A stretch of DNA of 64,000 bases from Alphaproteobacteria bacterium (GTDB lineage: Bacteria > Pseudomonadota > Alphaproteobacteria > Micropepsales > Micropepsaceae), in assembly GCA_016792565.1 (NCBI GenBank), contig JAEUMK010000098.1, positions 35,250-99,249 of the forward strand, written 5' to 3'. The translations under genes and the position numbers were made by a program. Position 1 is the stretch's first letter; each line of letters starts with the position of its first letter. Below the pieces are notes generated by a model. The model searched no databases. It was not told the origin of the DNA and saw only the letters and a program-made list of their open reading frames with translations. Of the stretch, positions 48,247-56,498 are shown one piece after another.

Positions 48247-49953
48247 TCACTCCGGATCCTGCGAATCGGGAATGCCGTCGCCGTCACTGTCGGGCTCGGC
48301 TTCCGGTTCCGGTTCCGGCTCGGGTTCCGGCTCGGGTTCCGGTTCCGGCTCCGGCTCCGGCTCCGGTTCCGGCTCGGGCTCGGGTTCCATCTCCGGTTCG
48401 GGTTCGGGCTCTGGTTCCATCTCCGGCTCCGGCTCGGGCTCGGGCTCGGGCTCCATCTCCGGCTCCGGCTCGGGTTCGGGCTCCATCTCCGGTTCCGGTT
48501 CGGGTTCGGGCTCCATCTCCGGCTCGGGCTCGGGTTCCGGTTCGGGCTCGGCTTCCGGCTCAGGTTCCGGCTCAGGCTCCGCTTCCGGCTCAGGATCCGG
48601 CTCAGGCTCGGCTTCCGGCTCTGTCTCGGTGCCGGGCTCGGCCGCCGGCTCCGGCTCATCCTCGGTGCCCGCTTCCGGTTCGGGTTCCGGCTCAGGCTCC
48701 GGCTCGGCTTCCGGCTCGGTCTCGGTGCCAGGCTCGGCCTCCGGCTCCGGCTCGCCCTCGGTGCCCGCTTCGGGCTCCGCCAGCTCTTCCTCGACCGCAT
48801 CGACCGAGGGGGCCTCGTCGGCCAGCGCCTCGACCTCGGCGGCATCGACCGGGGTATCGAGCGCCGCGTCGATTTCCGGATCGGGCGTTTCGGCGGGATC
48901 CTCGATCTCGGGCGGCGGCGCCGCTTCCAGCGCCGCGTCGGCCGCGGCCAGTTCGGCGCCGCCGTCGGTGTCCTGCGCGACCGTCTCGGCCGAAGCCTCG
49001 ATCTGCTCGACCTGATCGTCGGCCTCGACGATGATCTCGTTGGTCACATAGGTGTTGTTGATCTCGATATTGGTGACCTCGTTGATGACGACGGTCTCCT
49101 CATACGAGGTGTAGTTGTAGCTCTCGTAGTAGGTGTCGTAGCTGGCCTGCCACTCGTTGCTGATGCCGCCGTAGTAGCGGTAATCGTCGTAGTAATACTG
49201 CGCGTAGTCCGGCTCGTAGACGGCCATGTAGTCGTAGTAGCCGCCGTACCAGCCGTAGAAATCGTCCATGGCGACCAGCGCCATCCAGGCATGCTCGTCG
49301 GACCGGTTGAGCATCAGCGCCCGGTCCAGCACGGCGAGCATGTAGGCGAGTTCGTCGTATTCCTGCTGCCGGTCGCGGCGGCTGTCCTGACGGGTCGCGA
49401 GGTTGCGCCGCATCGCGCCGATGCGCCGCGCGTTGGCGGTGCGCTGGTCCCTGGTCGGCTTGGCGCCGCCGAGGCGCTTCTGCGTCAGCTTCCACGACTC
49501 GTTGAAGGCGCGCATGCCTTCCTTGACGCCGCGGTTCTTCAGCTTCGCCCGCTTATAGGTCGAGTTCAGCGTGCCGACGGCCCGGGAGGCGGCGCTGACC
49601 GCCTTGCCCAGCGCCTTGTTGTCCTTGCGCGCCACGGCGTCCCTGACCGCCTTCAGCGCCCGGTCGGCGGCGCGGACCGCCTTGACGAAGGGCGCCGAGC
49701 GGCCGCGTTCGGCGCGCGTCATCTTCTTCAGCGAGACGGCAACGACGGATAGCGCGCGCTGCGACTTGCCCAGAAGCTGGGGGCCGCTGAGGCTGGCGCT
49801 CGACGCGGCAAGCCCGGCGAGCACCGCCGAGCCGCCGGCGAGCGGCGCGGTGGCGGCGGGGCGCGCGAGCGCCGCCGCCGGAACGGCGCCGATCAGCGCC
49901 AGCAGCGAGACCGACAGCATCAGCTGCCGGAGTTTTTCGGATCGTGTGGTCAT
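48247..49953 (-). CDS. Secreted protein with Glu-Pro repeat stalk and thrombospondin-type-3 tail
   Basis: 568 residues from ATG 49953 with a GGGGAAGG ribosome-binding site; the frame is open upstream without features. After a signal peptide ([20 protein letters not shown]) comes a basic helical region (40-210, rich in Lys/Arg/Ala), a striking Tyr-rich stretch ([20 protein letters not shown], then [11 protein letters not shown]), a Val/Ile/Asn-rich strand segment ([21 protein letters not shown]), an acidic region, and then about 160 residues of E-P repeats with occasional M, A, T and D. It ends in [14 protein letters not shown], a calcium-binding type-3 repeat as found in outer-membrane-associated proteins. 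Probably a surface or periplasm-spanning protein; no family recognised. Confidence 0.85.
   Translation of the reverse strand: MTTRSEKLRQLMLSVSLLALIGAVPAAALARPAATAPLAGGSAVLAGLAASSASLSGPQLLGKSQRALSVVAVSLKKMTRAERGRSAPFVKAVRAADRALKAVRDAVARKDNKALGKAVSAASRAVGTLNSTYKRAKLKNRGVKEGMRAFNESWKLTQKRLGGAKPTRDQRTANARRIGAMRRNLATRQDSRRDRQQEYDELAYMLAVLDRALMLNRSDEHAWMALVAMDDFYGWYGGYYDYMAVYEPDYAQYYYDDYRYYGGISNEWQASYDTYYESYNYTSYEETVVINEVTNIEINNTYVTNEIIVEADDQVEQIEASAETVAQDTDGGAELAAADAALEAAPPPEIEDPAETPDPEIDAALDTPVDAAEVEALADEAPSVDAVEEELAEPEAGTEGEPEPEAEPGTETEPEAEPEPEPEPEPEAGTEDEPEPAAEPGTETEPEAEPEPDPEPEAEPEPEPEPEAEPEPEPEPEPEMEPEPEPEPEMEPEPEPEPEMEPEPEPEPEPEMEPEPEPEPEMEPEPEPEPEPEPEPEPEPEPEPEPEPEPEAEPDSDGDGIPDSQDPE
48292..48780 (-). 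repeat. Hexanucleotide microsatellite coding for the Glu-Pro stalk
   Basis: A long array built from GAACC/GAGCC-type hexamers (seen on the plus strand as GGTTCC/GGCTCC/GGCTCG) with interruptions coding Met, Ala, Thr and Asp. Slippage here would change stalk length in steps of two residues without a frameshift. Confidence 0.9.
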
Positions 49954-50148
49954 GCCTTCCCCTCGTATTGTTGCGACAGGCGATCGCGGGCGACGAGCCG
50001 TGTCGCCTCCGTTGCGCCGCGATATGCGATTGATGCAGTTGGACTGCTGCAGCACGGCCGGCGGCCGCGCGTTCCCCGATCGATTTGCCGCCCATCCCCC
50101 GATGGCGACGAGACCTTCTCCTGTATCAGGTGAACAGCGCCTGAACGT

Positions 50149-50703
50149 CTATTTCGGCGACCTCTTGGCAAGGATGCGCTGAAGCGTGCGGCGATGCATG
50201 TTCAGCCGCCGCGCCGTCTCCGACACGTTCTGGCCGCACAGCTCGTAGACGCGCTGGATGTGCTCCCACCGCACGCGATCGGCGGACATCGGATTGTCGG
50301 GCGGCGTCGGCTTGGAGCCGGGACGCGCCAGAAGGGCGCGGATCACGTCGTCGGCGTCGGCGGGCTTGGAGAGATAGTCGACCGCGCCGAACTTCACCGC
50401 CGCGACGGCGGTCGCGATGTTGCCGTAGCCGGTCAGGATGATGGCGCGGGCGTCGGGGCGCTCGCGGTGCAGCGCATCGACCACGTCGATGCCGTTGCCC
50501 TCGCCCAGCCTCAAATCGATCACCGCGAAGGCCGGGGGCGCCTTCTTCACGTGGGCAAGCGCCAGCGGCACGCTTTCGGCCGTCGCGACGGCGAATCCCC
50601 GGCCCTCCATGGCGCGCGCCAGGCGGTTGCGGAACGGCATGTCGTCGTCGGCGATCAGGATCGAACGGTCCTGCAAGCCGTCCAGTACGCGATCTTCAGC
50701 CAT
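50149..50703 (-). CDS. regA: Redox response regulator RegA/ActR/PrrA
   Basis: 184 residues from ATG 50703, exactly the usual RegA length; the open frame extends upstream without homology. Receiver domain with acidic pocket IADDDMPFRN, phosphorylation Asp63 (VIDLRLGEG) and Lys113 (YLSKPA). A Pro-rich hinge (PTPPDNPM) leads to the Fis-like DNA-binding domain VRWEHIQRVYELC and the nearly invariant GQNVSETARRLNMHRRTLQR. It controls energy-metabolism genes (respiration, photosynthesis, nitrogen and carbon fixation) in response to redox state. regB lies 71 bp upstream on the same strand. Confidence 0.97.
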   Translation of the reverse strand: MAEDRVLDGLQDRSILIADDDMPFRNRLARAMEGRGFAVATAESVPLALAHVKKAPPAFAVIDLRLGEGNGIDVVDALHRERPDARAIILTGYGNIATAVAAVKFGAVDYLSKPADADDVIRALLARPGSKPTPPDNPMSADRVRWEHIQRVYELCGQNVSETARRLNMHRRTLQRILAKRSPK

Positions 50704-50774
50704 GAATCCCCTTGCGGAAGCCGCGGACGCTATCATGGGCCTACATACTTGCAAGCCGGGGCGCCCCAACGGCG

Positions 50775-52142
50775 TTAACCGCCGTCGGCCTCCAGCCGTC
50801 CGCGCGGCCAGGCCATGGTCACCGAGGCGCCGCCGTCGAAGGCGTTGCCGAAGGTGAGTTCGGCGCCGGTCCGCTCCAGAAGGGTCTTGGCGATGAAGAA
50901 GCCGAGGCCCATGCCGACATGCTGCTGGCGCGGCTGGGCCGGACCCAGCTGCTCGTCGGTCAGCGCGGTCCGGCCGGGCCGGGTGGTGACATAGGGCTCG
51001 CCGAGCTTGGCCAGCACCTCCTGGGCGAAGCCGGGGCCGTCGTCGCGGACGCGCACGACGATGCGGGAAGCGTCCCACATCGCGCTGACCCGGACCTGCC
51101 GTTCGGCGAAATCGGCGGCGTTGGCGATGAGATTGCCGATCGCGTAGCGCAGTTCGGGCAGGACCTTGATGACGGGCGAGTCCTCGGCGCCTTCGACGGC
51201 GACCTGGGTCTTCAGCGTGCGGTGCGGCTGCGCCAGGTCGTCGAGGAAGGCGAGCAGCGGCAGCCGCGCATCCGGTCCGAGCCCGTCGCTTTCGCGGTGC
51301 TGGGCGAGGCGGCCGAGGATCTCGCGGCAGCGTTCGACCTGGGCCCGCAGCAGCTGGGCGTCCTCGGCGAGCGGGCCGTCCTTGGGCAGTTCGCGCTGCA
51401 GTTCCTTGGCGACGACGGCGATGGTGCCGAGCGGCGTTCCCAGTTCGTGCGCGGCGGCGGCCGCAAGGCTGCCGATCGCCGCCATCTTCTGCTCGGCGGC
51501 GAGGGCCAGCTCCATCGCCGCATAGCCCGCCTGCATGCGCGAGGATTCCGAGGAGATGCGGAAGGTCGCGATCGTCGTGAAGCCGAGGCTGAGCATCAGG
51601 GCGATCCAGACCCCCGTCACATAGATGGGCGGCAGGGAGAAGGCCTCCCCCGCCGACCAGGGCAGCGGCAGGTGGTAGGCCGCAAGCAGCGTGATGAGCG
51701 CGAGCGTGTAGCCGCCGAGGGCCAGCGCGTAGCGCAGGTTGAGCGAGGACGAGGCGACGACGACGGCGGCGAGCAGGGTCAGCGTGAAGGGATTCTGCAG
51801 CCCGCCGGTCAGGTAGAGCAGGATCGAGACCTGCGCCTGGTCGATCATCAGATAGCTGAAGGCGGCGAGGTCGGAGGGGCGGTGCTGCGCCGGATAGGCG
51901 ATATTGAGCGCCCCGGTGAAGACCGCGCCGGCGAAGATCACCAGCAGGCAGGCGAGAAGGGGCAGCTCGAACCCCAGAACGAAGTGCACGAAGAGGACGG
52001 TGATCGCCTGGCCGGCGAGCGACATGCCGCGCAGCATGTTGAGCGTGCCGAGTCTGAGGCGGCCTTCCTCGCCGCGGGTGAGCGCCGCGATCCTGGCGGC
52101 CAGCCGGCTACGGCCGGAGGGTACGAAATCGAGAGACGTCAT
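50775..52142 (-). CDS. regB: Redox sensor histidine kinase RegB/ActS/PrrB
   Basis: 455 residues from ATG 52142. Six membrane helices (about 43-187) contain the ubiquinone-binding motif LTGGLQNPF. The H-box is AAAAHELGTPLGTIAVV with His232, and the redox-active cysteine follows as Cys272 in VERCREILGRLA. The ATPase domain shows NLIANAADFAE and DDGPGFAQEVLAKLGEPYVTTR, then GMGLGFFIAKTLLERTGA. It phosphorylates RegA under reducing conditions. Divergent from senC across a 99-bp gap, which probably holds the control region of both. Confidence 0.97.
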   Translation of the reverse strand: MTSLDFVPSGRSRLAARIAALTRGEEGRLRLGTLNMLRGMSLAGQAITVLFVHFVLGFELPLLACLLVIFAGAVFTGALNIAYPAQHRPSDLAAFSYLMIDQAQVSILLYLTGGLQNPFTLTLLAAVVVASSSLNLRYALALGGYTLALITLLAAYHLPLPWSAGEAFSLPPIYVTGVWIALMLSLGFTTIATFRISSESSRMQAGYAAMELALAAEQKMAAIGSLAAAAAHELGTPLGTIAVVAKELQRELPKDGPLAEDAQLLRAQVERCREILGRLAQHRESDGLGPDARLPLLAFLDDLAQPHRTLKTQVAVEGAEDSPVIKVLPELRYAIGNLIANAADFAERQVRVSAMWDASRIVVRVRDDGPGFAQEVLAKLGEPYVTTRPGRTALTDEQLGPAQPRQQHVGMGLGFFIAKTLLERTGAELTFGNAFDGGASVTMAWPRGRLEADGG

Positions 52143-52241
52143 CGGCCCGCACTGCCTACTGCCCACTGGCGCATGTTCGCCTTCCTGCGATAGGACACCA
52201 GCGCGGCGCGCACGGCAAATCGCCGCCGGGACACCAGAGCG

Positions 52242-52844
52242 ATGACCAACCGGATGCGCACTCTCTTTCTCGGCCTCATCGCGCTGGCGGCGGCGGTCGC
52301 GACGGCCGCCGTGATGCTGCTGGCGATGGGAACGCCGGCGCCGCGCCCGGCCGCCGCCGGAGATGTCGGCGGGGCGTTCACGCTGACCGACCAGGACGGC
52401 AGGCGGGTGACGGAGGCGGATTTCCGCGGCCGCTATCTGCTGCTGTTCTTCGGCTTCACCAATTGTCCCGACGTCTGCCCGATGACGCTGGGGCGCATCG
52501 CCGACGCGCTCGACATCGCCCCGGCGCTCAAGGAGAAGCTGACGCCGGTGCTGGTCAGCGTCGACCCCGAGCGCGATACGCCGGCCAATCTGAAGGCGTA
52601 TCTCGCCTTTTTCGGGCCGGAATTCCGCGGCCTGACCGGCTCGCCGGAGGAGATCGCGGCGGTGCTCAAGGCCTACAAGGTCTACGCCAAGCGCACCGAA
52701 CTGCCGGATTCGGCGCTCGAATATACGATGGATCACTCCAGCCTGATCTTCCTCTACGGGCCGGACGGCGCCTTCATCACCGCGTTCGATCCCTCGCTCG
52801 ATGCGGCAGGGCTGGCGGCGGAGCTGACGAAGACCGTCAGGTAG
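52242..52844 (+). CDS. senC: SenC/Sco1-type copper chaperone
   Basis: 200 residues. One N-terminal membrane anchor (LFLGLIALAAAVATAAVMLLAMG) and a thioredoxin-like periplasmic domain. The copper-binding site is complete: GFTNCPDVCPMT (Cys75, Cys79), VSVDPERDTPANLKAYLAFFG, and the distal His in YTMDHSSLIFLYG. It delivers copper to the CuA site of cytochrome c oxidase. In Rhodobacter it is co-encoded with regB/regA; here it is divergent from regB, but the cluster is conserved. Confidence 0.96.
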   Translation: MTNRMRTLFLGLIALAAAVATAAVMLLAMGTPAPRPAAAGDVGGAFTLTDQDGRRVTEADFRGRYLLLFFGFTNCPDVCPMTLGRIADALDIAPALKEKLTPVLVSVDPERDTPANLKAYLAFFGPEFRGLTGSPEEIAAVLKAYKVYAKRTELPDSALEYTMDHSSLIFLYGPDGAFITAFDPSLDAAGLAAELTKTVR

Positions 52845-52863
52845 GCTGACGTGAAATGAGGGC

Positions 52864-52892
52864 TTGACGGCCTCATTGTGCGCCGCACAATG
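52864..52892 (+). promoter_or_regulatory. Promoter overlapped by a 19-bp palindrome before phaZ
   Basis: TTGACG (52864-52869) and CACAAT (52886-52891) are spaced 16 bp as -35/-10. The -10 lies within the palindrome CATTGTGCG-C-CGCACAATG (52874-52892), a 9+1+9 perfect dyad. A repressor bound there would block RNA polymerase. The TGC-N3-GCA core recalls sites bound by the PHA regulator PhaR, but that is only an inference from the neighbouring gene. Confidence 0.65.
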
Positions 52893-52969
52893 AAAGCTTG
52901 CGCTTTGGGGAGCGCGTCACCGCGACGACCGGCCAGCCGAACACGGCGTCCGGTGGGGGACAGCGACAG

Positions 52970-54223
52970 GTGTACCGCAAGTTTCTCTACGCGGCGGTCG
53001 ATACCGCCAAACGTTCCGCCCAGCCCTTCCGTGCGATGGCCGATCTCAGCGCCAAGGCGCTGCGCAATCCGCTCAACCCGATGGCCTACACCTATGCCGG
53101 GCGCACCATGGCGGCGGCCTGCGACGTCTTCGAGTCGATGACGCGGGTCTATGCCAAGCCGGCCTTCAACCTGCCGCCGCTCAAGGTCTACGGCCAGCCG
53201 GTCGCGGTGACCGAGACCTTCGTGTGGGAGCGGCCCTTCTGCAAATTGCTGCACTTCCGCAAGGACGCCGAGACCTACGGCAGGCTGCGCGCCAAATACC
53301 CGCACCCCAAGGTGCTGATCGTGGCGCCCCTGTCGGGCCACTACGCGACGCTGCTGCGCGGCACCGTCGAGGCGATGCTGCCCGAGCACGACGTCTTCAT
53401 CACCGACTGGGTGGACGCCCGCGAGGTGCCGCTGAGCGAAGGCCGCTTCGGGCTCGACGACTATGTCGAGTACGTCATGGAGATGCTGCGCTTCCTCGGC
53501 CCCGGCACGCATCTGATGGCCGTCTGCCAGCCCGGTCCGGCGTGCCTTGCCGCCGCGGCGCTGATGCACGAGGACAAGGACAAGGCGCGGCCGCGCTCGC
53601 TCACCATCATGGGCTCGCCGATCGACGCCCGCCGGTCGCCGACCGAACCCAACCGGCTGAGCGAGCAGCGGGCGTTCTCGTGGTTCGAGGAGAACATGAT
53701 CCATGTCGTGCCGCTGCCCTATGCGGGCTTCGGCCGGAAGGTCTATCCCGGATTCCTGCAGCTGACCGCGTTCATCAACATGAACCGCGACCGCCACACC
53801 AACGCGCAGCACGACTATTTCAACAACCTGGTGAAGGGCGACGGCGACAGCGTCCAGAAGCACCGCGACTTCTACGACGAGTACCTGGCGGTGCTGGACC
53901 TCTCGGCCGATTTCTACCTGGAGACGATCGAGCGGGTGTTCCAGAAGTTCGAGCTGGCCAAGGGCGAGTTCCGCTTCCGCGGCCGCCTGGTGAAGCCAAG
54001 CGCGATCAGGGACATGGGCCTGATGACGGTCGAGGGCGAGAAGGACGACATCTCGGGCATCGGCCAGACCCAGGCCGCGCACGATCTGTGTCCCAACATC
54101 CCGGCGTCCCGCCAGCTGGACTACATCCAGCCGGGCGTCGGCCATTACGGCGTCTTCAACGGCACGCGCTGGCGCACCGAGATCCAGCCCCGGGTGCGCG
54201 AATTCATCCGCGCCAATCTCTGA
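52970..54223 (+). CDS. phaZ: Intracellular polyhydroxyalkanoate depolymerase
   Basis: 417 residues from GTG 52970 (VYRKFLYAAVDTAKRSAQPF), matching the normal family start, with GGGGGA about 10 nt upstream; the frame extends to an ATG at 52898 that would lie just behind the promoter palindrome. Characteristic regions: NPLNPMAYTYAGRTMAAACDVFESMTRVYAKPAF, the lipase-like box with nucleophilic Cys (LMAVCQPGPACLAAAALM), TDWVDAREVPLSEGRFGLDDYV, GSPIDARRSPT, and DISGIGQTQAAHDLC followed by HYGVFNGTRWR with the catalytic His. It mobilises stored PHB granules. It converges on sufE with a 3-bp gap. Confidence 0.95.
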   Translation: MYRKFLYAAVDTAKRSAQPFRAMADLSAKALRNPLNPMAYTYAGRTMAAACDVFESMTRVYAKPAFNLPPLKVYGQPVAVTETFVWERPFCKLLHFRKDAETYGRLRAKYPHPKVLIVAPLSGHYATLLRGTVEAMLPEHDVFITDWVDAREVPLSEGRFGLDDYVEYVMEMLRFLGPGTHLMAVCQPGPACLAAAALMHEDKDKARPRSLTIMGSPIDARRSPTEPNRLSEQRAFSWFEENMIHVVPLPYAGFGRKVYPGFLQLTAFINMNRDRHTNAQHDYFNNLVKGDGDSVQKHRDFYDEYLAVLDLSADFYLETIERVFQKFELAKGEFRFRGRLVKPSAIRDMGLMTVEGEKDDISGIGQTQAAHDLCPNIPASRQLDYIQPGVGHYGVFNGTRWRTEIQPRVREFIRANL

Positions 54224-54226
54224 TGG

Positions 54227-54658
54227 TCAGGCGTGCGCCGCCGCCGCTTCGCGGATGCGCCGGACCATGTTGGCCAGGCCGTTGGCGCGGCCCGGCGTCA
54301 GATGCGCGGCGAGGCCGATGTCGCTGGCCAGCGTGAAGGGCGTATCGAGGATCTCGCGCGGCGTGCGGCCGGAATAGATCTGCAGCAATAGGGCGATGAG
54401 GCCCGAGGTGATGATCGCGTCGGAGGCGGCGCGCAGGCTCAGGCGGGCGCCGTCGAAGTCCGATTTCAGCCAGACCTGGCTCTGGCAGCCCGGCACCTTG
54501 AGATCGTCGCGGCGCTCGCGCTCGGGCAGGGCGTCGAGCGCCTTCCCCATGTCGATCAGCATCTGGTAGCGGTCCATCCAGTCGTCGAAGAGCTGGAACT
54601 CCTCGGCAAGACGGGCCTGGACGGCGGCGGCGCTTTCGCCGGATCGCGGATCGGTCAT
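54227..54658 (-). CDS. sufE: Cysteine desulfuration protein SufE
   Basis: 143 residues from ATG 54658 (MTDPRSGESAAAVQ); upstream frame positions lack homology. EFQLFDDWMDRYQMLIDMGKAL is the family start and VPGCQSQVWL carries the sulfur-accepting Cys. SDAIITSGLIALLLQIYSGRTPREIL and HLTPGRANGLANMVRRIRE complete the fold. It accepts sulfane sulfur from SufS for Fe-S cluster assembly. No other suf genes are in the window. Two GC-rich palindromes lie in its leader (54731-54742 and about 54752-54780). Confidence 0.94.
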   Translation of the reverse strand: MTDPRSGESAAAVQARLAEEFQLFDDWMDRYQMLIDMGKALDALPERERRDDLKVPGCQSQVWLKSDFDGARLSLRAASDAIITSGLIALLLQIYSGRTPREILDTPFTLASDIGLAAHLTPGRANGLANMVRRIREAAAAHA

Positions 54659-55031
54659 CCCCGGGATGTAGGGCCGGCCGGGCGGGCGGTCCAGCGCCTG
54701 GGCAGCGATTCGCGCCTTGTGGCTGTCGCCGGGGGTACCCCCAAGGGCTAGCGCCTCGCCTCGCGGGCCGCGCGAGGCCGTCCAGCGGCCGCCGGTCGAA
54801 TCGCCGAGCACCGGACGACCGGACAAACGAAACCCGGTCCGCCGTTCTCACATACTTACAGTAAAATATATTGTATTGCTGTCAGTTTTGTCATAATTAT
54901 CCCATTCAGGTCACGCCGAAATGCCTCACGTCGATTGTGGACCCCGCGCTGCGTTTGGTCTTTGCCCGCCCGCCGGGGCGTGATCTGATGATGTCAGCTC
55001 GACGTTCGAGAGGCTTGGCGACGGGACAAAC
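54659..55031. other. Divergent intergenic region between sufE and the DUF45 protease gene, with AT-rich island
   Basis: 373 bp without a supported gene. Two features stand out: a 12-bp palindrome GGGGGTACCCCC at 54731-54742 on the sufE side, and a sharply AT-rich island at about 54846-54906 (roughly 30% GC) containing TTGTAT, AATATATT and TCATAATTAT runs. The island is probably a promoter region for one or both genes, or a binding site for an AT-preferring regulator such as a MucR-type protein. A small open frame at 54871-55059 has no ribosome-binding site or similarity and is not called. Confidence 0.55.
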
Positions 55032-55784
55032 ATGGCGCGCGCGACCTACAAGAGCCTGATGCGGATTGCCGGTCAGCCGGTGCCGCTGAACGTGCGGGTC
55101 AACCCCAGGGCGCGGCGCATCATCGTCAAGGTCCACCCCTCGACCGGCGAGGTCGCGGTCATCGCGCCGTCGGCCCGCGCCATCAACCCGGCGATCGACT
55201 TCGCCCGCGCCGAGCGCGACTGGATCGCCGAGCGGCTGTCGCGCATTCCGCCCGCCGTGCCGTTCGCGCCCGGCGCGATGGTGCCCTATCGCGGCGTCGA
55301 CCATGTGATCCGCTGGGCCGGGGCGCGGCGCGGTCTCGTCTATATCGACCAGGAAGCCTGGCGCCCGACCATCCGCGTCGCGGGCGGCGAGGAATTCGTC
55401 AGCCGCCGCCTGGAGGACTGGTTCAAGCGTCAGGCGCGCTTCCACCTGAACCGCAAGGTCGAGGCCTATGCCGAAGCGCTGGGCGTCAAGGTGCGCCGCA
55501 TCACGGTGCGCGACGGCGCCAGCCGCTGGGGATCGTGCTCGTCGAACGGCTCGCTGTCCTTCTCGTGGCGGCTGGTGATGGCGCCGCCCAAGGTGCTCGA
55601 CTATGTCGCCGCCCACGAGGTCGCCCACCTGCTGCAGATGAATCACAGCCCGCGCTTCTGGCGGCTGGTCGAGCGGCTGGTCGGCGAATCGAGCGCCGCG
55701 CAGGACTGGCTGCGCGAAAACGGCTCGCAGCTGCATCGCTACGGCGACCTCGGCAGCGGCCATGCGATGGACATCGTCCTCTAG
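55032..55784 (+). CDS. SprT/YgjP-like (DUF45) zinc metallopeptidase
   Basis: 250 residues. The C-terminal half carries the metalloprotease signature: VTVRDGASRWGSCSSNG, FSWRLVMAPPKVLDYVAAHEVAHLLQMNHSPRFWRLVERL with the HExxH site and a distal His in the HSPRFW motif, which is typical of the YgjP/WLM group. The N-terminal half (VPLNVRVNPRARRIIVKVHPSTGEVAVIAPS) is the usual DUF45 beta domain. Its substrate is unknown; relatives are predicted DNA- or protein-damage proteases. It is placed next to the AT-rich regulatory island. Confidence 0.9.
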   Translation: MARATYKSLMRIAGQPVPLNVRVNPRARRIIVKVHPSTGEVAVIAPSARAINPAIDFARAERDWIAERLSRIPPAVPFAPGAMVPYRGVDHVIRWAGARRGLVYIDQEAWRPTIRVAGGEEFVSRRLEDWFKRQARFHLNRKVEAYAEALGVKVRRITVRDGASRWGSCSSNGSLSFSWRLVMAPPKVLDYVAAHEVAHLLQMNHSPRFWRLVERLVGESSAAQDWLRENGSQLHRYGDLGSGHAMDIVL

Positions 55785-55884
55785 GCCGCCCCTTGCGCCT
55801 TCGGTCCTTTCGCCATACGGCCGTTCAGCCGCAATTCATGGCCGTGCCCTAGGACTGCGCGTCCATCCATCCGGAGTGTCGCCG

Positions 55885-56232
55885 ATGAAGTTCCTGTTTG
55901 CCGCCGCCCTCGCCCTCGGCCTTTCCGGCGCCGCCGCAGCGGCCGAGGCGGCCGCCGACCCCAAGCTCGACTTTCTCGGCTACTGCATCACCCAAGGCTC
56001 GTCGAGCAGCTATTGCGCCTGCGTCGCCGACAAGCTGGGCGCCGCGCTGACGCCGGCCGAGCTCGCCGTCTACAACGACTATCTCAGGCAGATCGGCGCG
56101 GGCCAGCAGGACGCCGCGAAGCTGATCGACGAGCTGACGGCGCGCCACGCCATTTCCAAGAAGGATCTGGGTCGCATCCTGAAGGCGGCGACCGACATCA
56201 CCGCCAACCCCGAGACCTGCGCCGGACTCTAG
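55885..56232 (+). CDS. Small secreted cysteine-containing protein
   Basis: 115 residues from ATG 55885 with GGAG upstream; the frame is open earlier but no signal peptide is formed there. Signal peptide MKFLFAAALALGLSGAAAAA. The mature domain is helical with four Cys (YCITQG, YCACVAD, TCAGL) that may pair in the manner of small periplasmic chaperone-like proteins. It has a long charged helix (ELAVYNDYLRQIGAG, then KLIDELTARHAISKKDLGRIL). Not recognised. It converges on the PBP gene across the dispersed repeat. Confidence 0.75.
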   Translation: MKFLFAAALALGLSGAAAAAEAAADPKLDFLGYCITQGSSSSYCACVADKLGAALTPAELAVYNDYLRQIGAGQQDAAKLIDELTARHAISKKDLGRILKAATDITANPETCAGL

Positions 56233-56353
56233 GCCACGCGCAGCGCATCCGCTCTCCGGACCTGTCGCCGAAGTGCTGCGCCGATGGCCTGGAACGTCTT
56301 GGGTTCATAGCGGACGCAAGTTCCTTCCTCATTGCCGGGTCAGGCCCGGCATG

Positions 56354-56498
56354 AGGGCGCGATCATGCGAGGGCGTCCCTTCGCATGATGCTCTGGAGCA
56401 TCGTCCGAAGACGTGGATGCCCGTTCTTCGACAAGATGATGTTCAATCGAAAACCTGGAGCCCCGTTCCGATTCCATCGGAACGGAAGAGGCTCTAGG
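56354..56498 (-). repeat. Dispersed intergenic repeat with nested palindromes
   Basis: The 261-bp gap between two convergent genes is filled by a mosaic of inverted repeats: GCCGGG-TCAGG-CCCGGC (about 56335-56351), GATGCTC-TG-GAGCATC (56387-56402), and CGTTCCGAT-TCC-ATCGGAACG (56464-56484), with GAGGCTCTAG at the right end. This CGTTCCGAT...ATCGGAACG-GAAGAGGCTCTAG block with the following AACCTGGAGC-like arm is a familiar dispersed non-coding element in alphaproteobacterial genomes. It can act as a bidirectional terminator. Its last part supplies the stop codon of the PBP gene. Only one copy is visible here. Confidence 0.7.

Noticed and set aside
48272..49015. Ser-Gly repeat frame on the plus strand
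   Set aside because: The mirror of the Glu-Pro repeat; the minus-strand gene has a signal peptide, ribosome-binding site and a C-terminal calcium motif.
47919..49034. Arg/Pro/Ala-rich frame running from inside mmcB into the EP repeat
   Set aside because: Out of frame with mmcB, crosses the convergent hairpin, and is pure low complexity.
54871..55059. 62-codon plus-strand frame in the AT-rich island
   Set aside because: No ribosome-binding site, no family features, and it overlaps the start of the DUF45 protease gene in another frame.
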